Source: Magnaporthiopsis rhizophila
Lineage: Eukaryota > Ascomycota > Sordariomycetes > Magnaporthales > Magnaporthaceae
Length of the DNA stretch: 22,484 bases
Assembly: GCA_003049465.1 (NCBI GenBank)
Contig: PYSS01000240.1
Location: 1-22,484 of the forward strand
Direction of reading: 5' to 3'
Below are positions 19,551 to 22,484 of this stretch, piece by piece; the stretch's first letter is position 1, and every line of letters starts with the position of its first letter. Both the position numbers and the translations under genes were made by a program. Below the pieces are notes generated by a model that saw nothing but the letters and a program-made list of their open reading frames with translations, ran no database searches and was not told the DNA's origin.

Positions 19551-20823
19551 GGTTGCTGGGGTTTGGGTGGGAAAGGTCGTGTGTATCGAGTCGACTGGGT
19601 TTTTAGGCTTAGGTACGTGGAAGGTTCGCTTCGCTTGCAGCGATGGGCAGGTTAGTGAGGGGAAGAAATCACACTGGCAGAGTCGTTCATTCGAGTCACG
19701 TGCGCCATTCGGAGCCAACCTGCCCCGAAAAAAGATGGCAGCCCGTTTCATCAGTCCCGAAACGGAGGCTTTACTGGCCGAATTTGGTCATATTCTTCTG
19801 CGCAGGGCGCCTGCTCACCCGCGGCTGCTTCATCGAATTAGACGATATCGTGCATAAGCTCGCCAATGTGTCAGAGCCGCAGCGAGTGGGTTCCTATTCT
19901 CCCATCTGAGGTCATTGCAAGGGAGCCAACCAGAGAGGTGTTTCGCGTTTGCAGCGTCCAATCTCACATGCCTGCCTGCGGCACAGCATGCTTCGCGCGC
20001 CGCCTGCGTCGGCGGACCCTGAGAGCCGCAGCAGTGGAGCAGAGCAGCCGGCCATTGAAGACGGGCCCGTTGAGCACCCGACCTCGCCTACCCTCGGCCG
20101 ATGCTTGCTGTCTGCAGAAAACTCTGTCCTCTCAGGCATTCTGGTCCGGCCAGCGATAGCTTGACCCATTCCCGCCTTCAACAGGTACTATCCTCCTGGC
20201 CCCTCGGCTGGATCACGAAGGCATGCTGGTCTCGAACAACTGAGGATATATATGTTAGTGGATGCCTATTGATCAACAGTCGGGGCTTTTGATATTTCTT
20301 TCGCAAATGTACCTACCTAAAAGAACTGTAACGGCCTAGTGCAGATCTGCTCCCCTTACTTTGTATTCATGGCAAAAGTTCGGCCGGGCGTTGAGAAAAA
20401 GCCTGTCGCCAGGACCAAAGGGTTGACCGGGTGGTTATTGTCAAAAAGGAACGGGCCAACATGGGGGATTCACGGGAAGGTACGGTATCGAGAATCCGGT
20501 GTGTCTGCGCACCGGCCGAGGTCGGCAAATGCTCGGTATCCATTCAGCGCACCTGCGTATATATAGCCAGAGGGTCTCCTACCCTCAATGACCTCTTCTA
20601 CTAATTATTTCCTCTGAGACGGACGAGATTGCAAAGGAAGAGGAATACAGTAGACTTGATCGTCTTAGAGTAAGTAGCAGGAGAGGCTGTTCAAGATTTC
20701 CAACGTCCACGAGGGTCCTGATACCCTGCCCTACCCGTAGATCCCCGCGGTGACTCGCCGCTTTGCGGCGCTGGTTAGGTATCTCGGTAGGTAGGTAGGT
20801 ATTTACCGCAGAAAAGCATTTCT
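19551..20823. other. Intergenic region upstream of NTM1-family gene
   Basis: About 1.27 kb without a convincing gene. It holds the promoter of the NTM1 gene and the 3' flank of the 2EXR gene. Small plus-strand frames at 19735-19857 and 19643-19909 have partly protein-like composition but no family match and no clean splice between them. Four GGTA tandem units occur at 20786-20801, and a TATATA run lies near 20559. Confidence 0.5.
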
Positions 20824-21893
20824 CTAATAAAAATGGTCCCGAAATTCCGTGAACCAGCCAAACAGTTGGCCGTTCCCACCGACAACCGCCTCAATCCTCG
20901 TCCATTCAATATGCTTATCCGGGTCGAAGGGGATGTCGCGCTCTAGGGGCGGTGAGATATCCTCGCAATGGACCTCGAAGTGCTTGAGACGAGGCAGATC
21001 CCTCCGCGCAGCATCGACAAGGTCCATTAGGATAAGCAGGTGCATGGCCAGCTTGTAGCACCTGTGCGATCGCGCCTTGGTCGATCGTCTGATCTCGCGG
21101 TCTCTCGAGACAGACATGACTTCCATGGCCTCCGGCGGGCCATGTCTCGCGATATTCAGGCTGACGATGTGCTTGTGGTTGTCGACGATTTTGTAACTGA
21201 GAGTACAGACGGCTTCGGAGTTAGCGCGACATGCGTGTGATTAATCACGAGAACAAACCCCGGGATCTTGATGCAGCGGTGGTAGCGTGAGGGGAATACC
21301 CACGGTGCCGACAAGTCATCCACGTCCATGCCTGCGGCGCACTTGGGGTTGGGCCAGTACGTCGAGGAGTTCAACGCCGTGCCGCTGCCGGGCCCAACGT
21401 CAAAGCGAAAGATAACACGCTCTATTTCTGTTCCAAAGTGGCGAGCGGCAACGCCGACGAGCTGCCCAGGGGAAGCGAACCGGCCTTGCGAGAGGCACAG
21501 CGTTGTCGGCGGTGGCTGAGAAGATGAGGCTCCGTCGCTGTCATGTCCCAGGCTCATCTGAATTGGGACCGCGCCGTCTCTCCACCTTTCGAGGCGCCAG
21601 AGGTGTGGTGGAAAGTAGAGCAGGCGCCGCCTCGGCCCCGCCCGCTGACGAAAGTAGTCGATGGCACGCCTCCGCGCCTCGTGGCAGGCGGCCAGAATCG
21701 GGAAGCATTCAACGAGATCTTGATGCCCGTTGTCGTCCCAGGAGTGCGTCTTCCCATCGAGCCTTCTGCGCAGGTGTGGTGGGAGGTTCTCGAGGGCGTC
21801 CTGGAGGTGGCTTGCGATTGCGTCATCCCAGATGGCAATCCGCAGCTCGGGAGCAAGATCCGGGAAGCCGTGGAAAGAGGAAGGCGACGACAT
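20824..21893 (-). CDS. 2EXR domain-containing protein, two exons, about 335 aa
   Basis: Exon 1 is 21893-21259 and exon 2 is 21196-20824; the 62-nt intron runs GTTTGT to TCTCAG with GCTAAC, and restores the phase to IPG joined to YKIVDNHKHIV. The N-terminus has FPDLAPELRIAIWDDA (10-25), the first motif of the fungal 2EXR family, followed by CHEARRRAIDYFR, the second characteristic element, and a mixed helical/strand body. A YWPNPKCAAGMDVD segment precedes the intron. The last exon reads MHLLILMDLVDAARRDLPRLKHFEVH, typical of the C-terminal part of these proteins. The family is widespread in Pezizomycotina and its biochemical role is unknown. No signal peptide or membrane segment. The in-frame ATG at 21941 is less likely because the extra residues come from a tandem 14-bp repeat. 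Confidence 0.85.
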
Positions 21894-21904
21894 GGCTGGC
21901 CAAC

Positions 21905-21932
21905 GCTGGCTAGCATGCGCTGGCTGGCATGC
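21905..21932. repeat. Tandem 14-bp duplication upstream of the 2EXR start
   Basis: GCTGGCTAGCATGC (21905-21918) is followed directly by GCTGGCTGGCATGC (21919-21932), one mismatch. It lies 12 bases upstream of the chosen ATG, in the probable leader. Confidence 0.6.
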
Positions 21933-22309
21933 GCTGAGCAAAAGTGATATTCTTGGAGAGAGAACGGGAAGGCAAAGTGGGATAATCAGAGTAAGCCCAA
22001 CACCACCTGAAGGGGCGCGGACACATTTAGGCGAGCCGCCCCACGCGGGGGCGGCAGCTCAGCCTGCTTGATTGGTCACAGTTTCGGCCCAGCAAGGCTA
22101 GTGCAAGTACAGCCTCGTAAACGTAGGTTCGTGGTGGTGCTTTCCTAATAGGGCTACCGTGCCGGAACCGCGAGTCAAGGAGCGATCCACTGTATCCATT
22201 TTCGATACCCTCCATGTAGCCCTACTCAAAACCAGCACCTCGCGACGCCTTCCGGACCAAAACCAGCACCCATAAGCATTCTAGTAGAAGGAATAGAGAT
22301 AAAGAAGAA
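21933..22309. other. Upstream region of the 2EXR gene
   Basis: No gene is supportable. The stretch contains the presumed 2EXR promoter. A 13-base direct repeat, CAAAACCAGCACC, occurs at 22227-22239 and 22258-22270, 31 bp apart. Confidence 0.45.
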
Positions 22310-22460
22310 ACGCAGGAAATAAGACAGGATATAGGATACAAAACCAGATATCGGAAATAAGACAAGACATAGGAAATAGGACAAGATAGAGGAAGCAGGA
22401 GATGATGTAGGAAGCGGGATAAGGTGTAGGAAGCAGGATAAGATGTAAGAGATGGTAAGA
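22310..22460. repeat. Degenerate purine-rich minisatellite
   Basis: Units of about 15-18 bp built on GGAAATAAGACA-GGATATA and GGAAGCAGGATAAGATGTA succeed one another with drift. Composition is strongly purine-biased on the plus strand and differs from the GC-rich coding DNA of the window. The open minus-strand frame across it is a low-complexity by-product. It may be a simple minisatellite or the edge of a degraded transposon. Confidence 0.65.
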
Positions 22461-22484
22461 AGGCCCTGGCCGGAGGCCAAACCC

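Noticed and set aside
19643..20164. Small plus-strand frames (19643-19909, 19735-19857, 19949-20164) as a gene
   Set aside because: Partly protein-like wording, but no family resemblance, no convincing splice sites joining them, and overlap with the NTM1 promoter.
22226..22480. Minus-strand 84-codon hydrophobic frame
   Set aside because: It is produced by the purine-rich tandem repeat; composition is low-complexity and no motif is present.
1..22484. tRNA, rRNA, CRISPR or bacterial-type operons
   Set aside because: None seen by eye; the introns and gene families identify the DNA as fungal nuclear.

Overview
The window is nuclear DNA of a filamentous ascomycete (Pezizomycotina, most likely a Sordariomycete-type genome). 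Genes are interrupted by short GT-AG introns (about 48-113 nt, one leader-proximal case near 197 nt) with fungal branch points (CTAAC/CTGAC close to the acceptor). There are no operons or Shine-Dalgarno sites. The families seen (ankyrin protein with a fungal SesA-like N-terminus, DUF3632, 2EXR, Goodbye-NACHT-ANK STAND protein, PL1 pectate lyase) are typical of Pezizomycotina. All exon boundaries below were deduced by eye from splice signals, reading frame and family conservation.

Layout: 1-1166 (-) 5' part of an ankyrin protein cut by the window edge; 2360-3468 (-) DUF3632 protein; 4299-4757 (+) small RNase T1-fold protein; 5715-6766 (+) secreted pectate lyase; 6980-8924 (-) six-exon major facilitator transporter; 9777-11076 (+) tail-anchored protein of unknown function; 11390-12018 (-) broken HHCC zinc-binding protein; 12104-17021 (+) large Goodbye-NACHT-ankyrin NLR-like gene with several frameshifts and a stop; 17249-18512 (-) SET-domain methyltransferase; 18790-19550 (-) protein N-terminal methyltransferase (NTM1 family); 20824-21893 (-) 2EXR protein; 22310-22460 purine-rich degenerate repeat.

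The most notable region is 11.4-17.0 kb. A head-to-head pair, an HHCC zinc-binding gene and a STAND/NLR gene, starts only about 85 bp apart, and both members carry small indels. The NLR keeps every NACHT signature (P-loop, Walker B, TSRP sensor) and clean introns, but has at least four frame changes and one in-frame stop. The neighbouring housekeeping-like genes are intact, so local decay of an immunity or incompatibility locus is the favoured reading. Several of the indels sit beside G or C runs, so assembly error must be excluded.

Two protein methyltransferase genes (SET class VII-like and NTM1) lie in tandem, 277 bp apart. The pectate lyase and the RNase T1-like protein may belong to the fungus's interaction with plant material, but that is inference.
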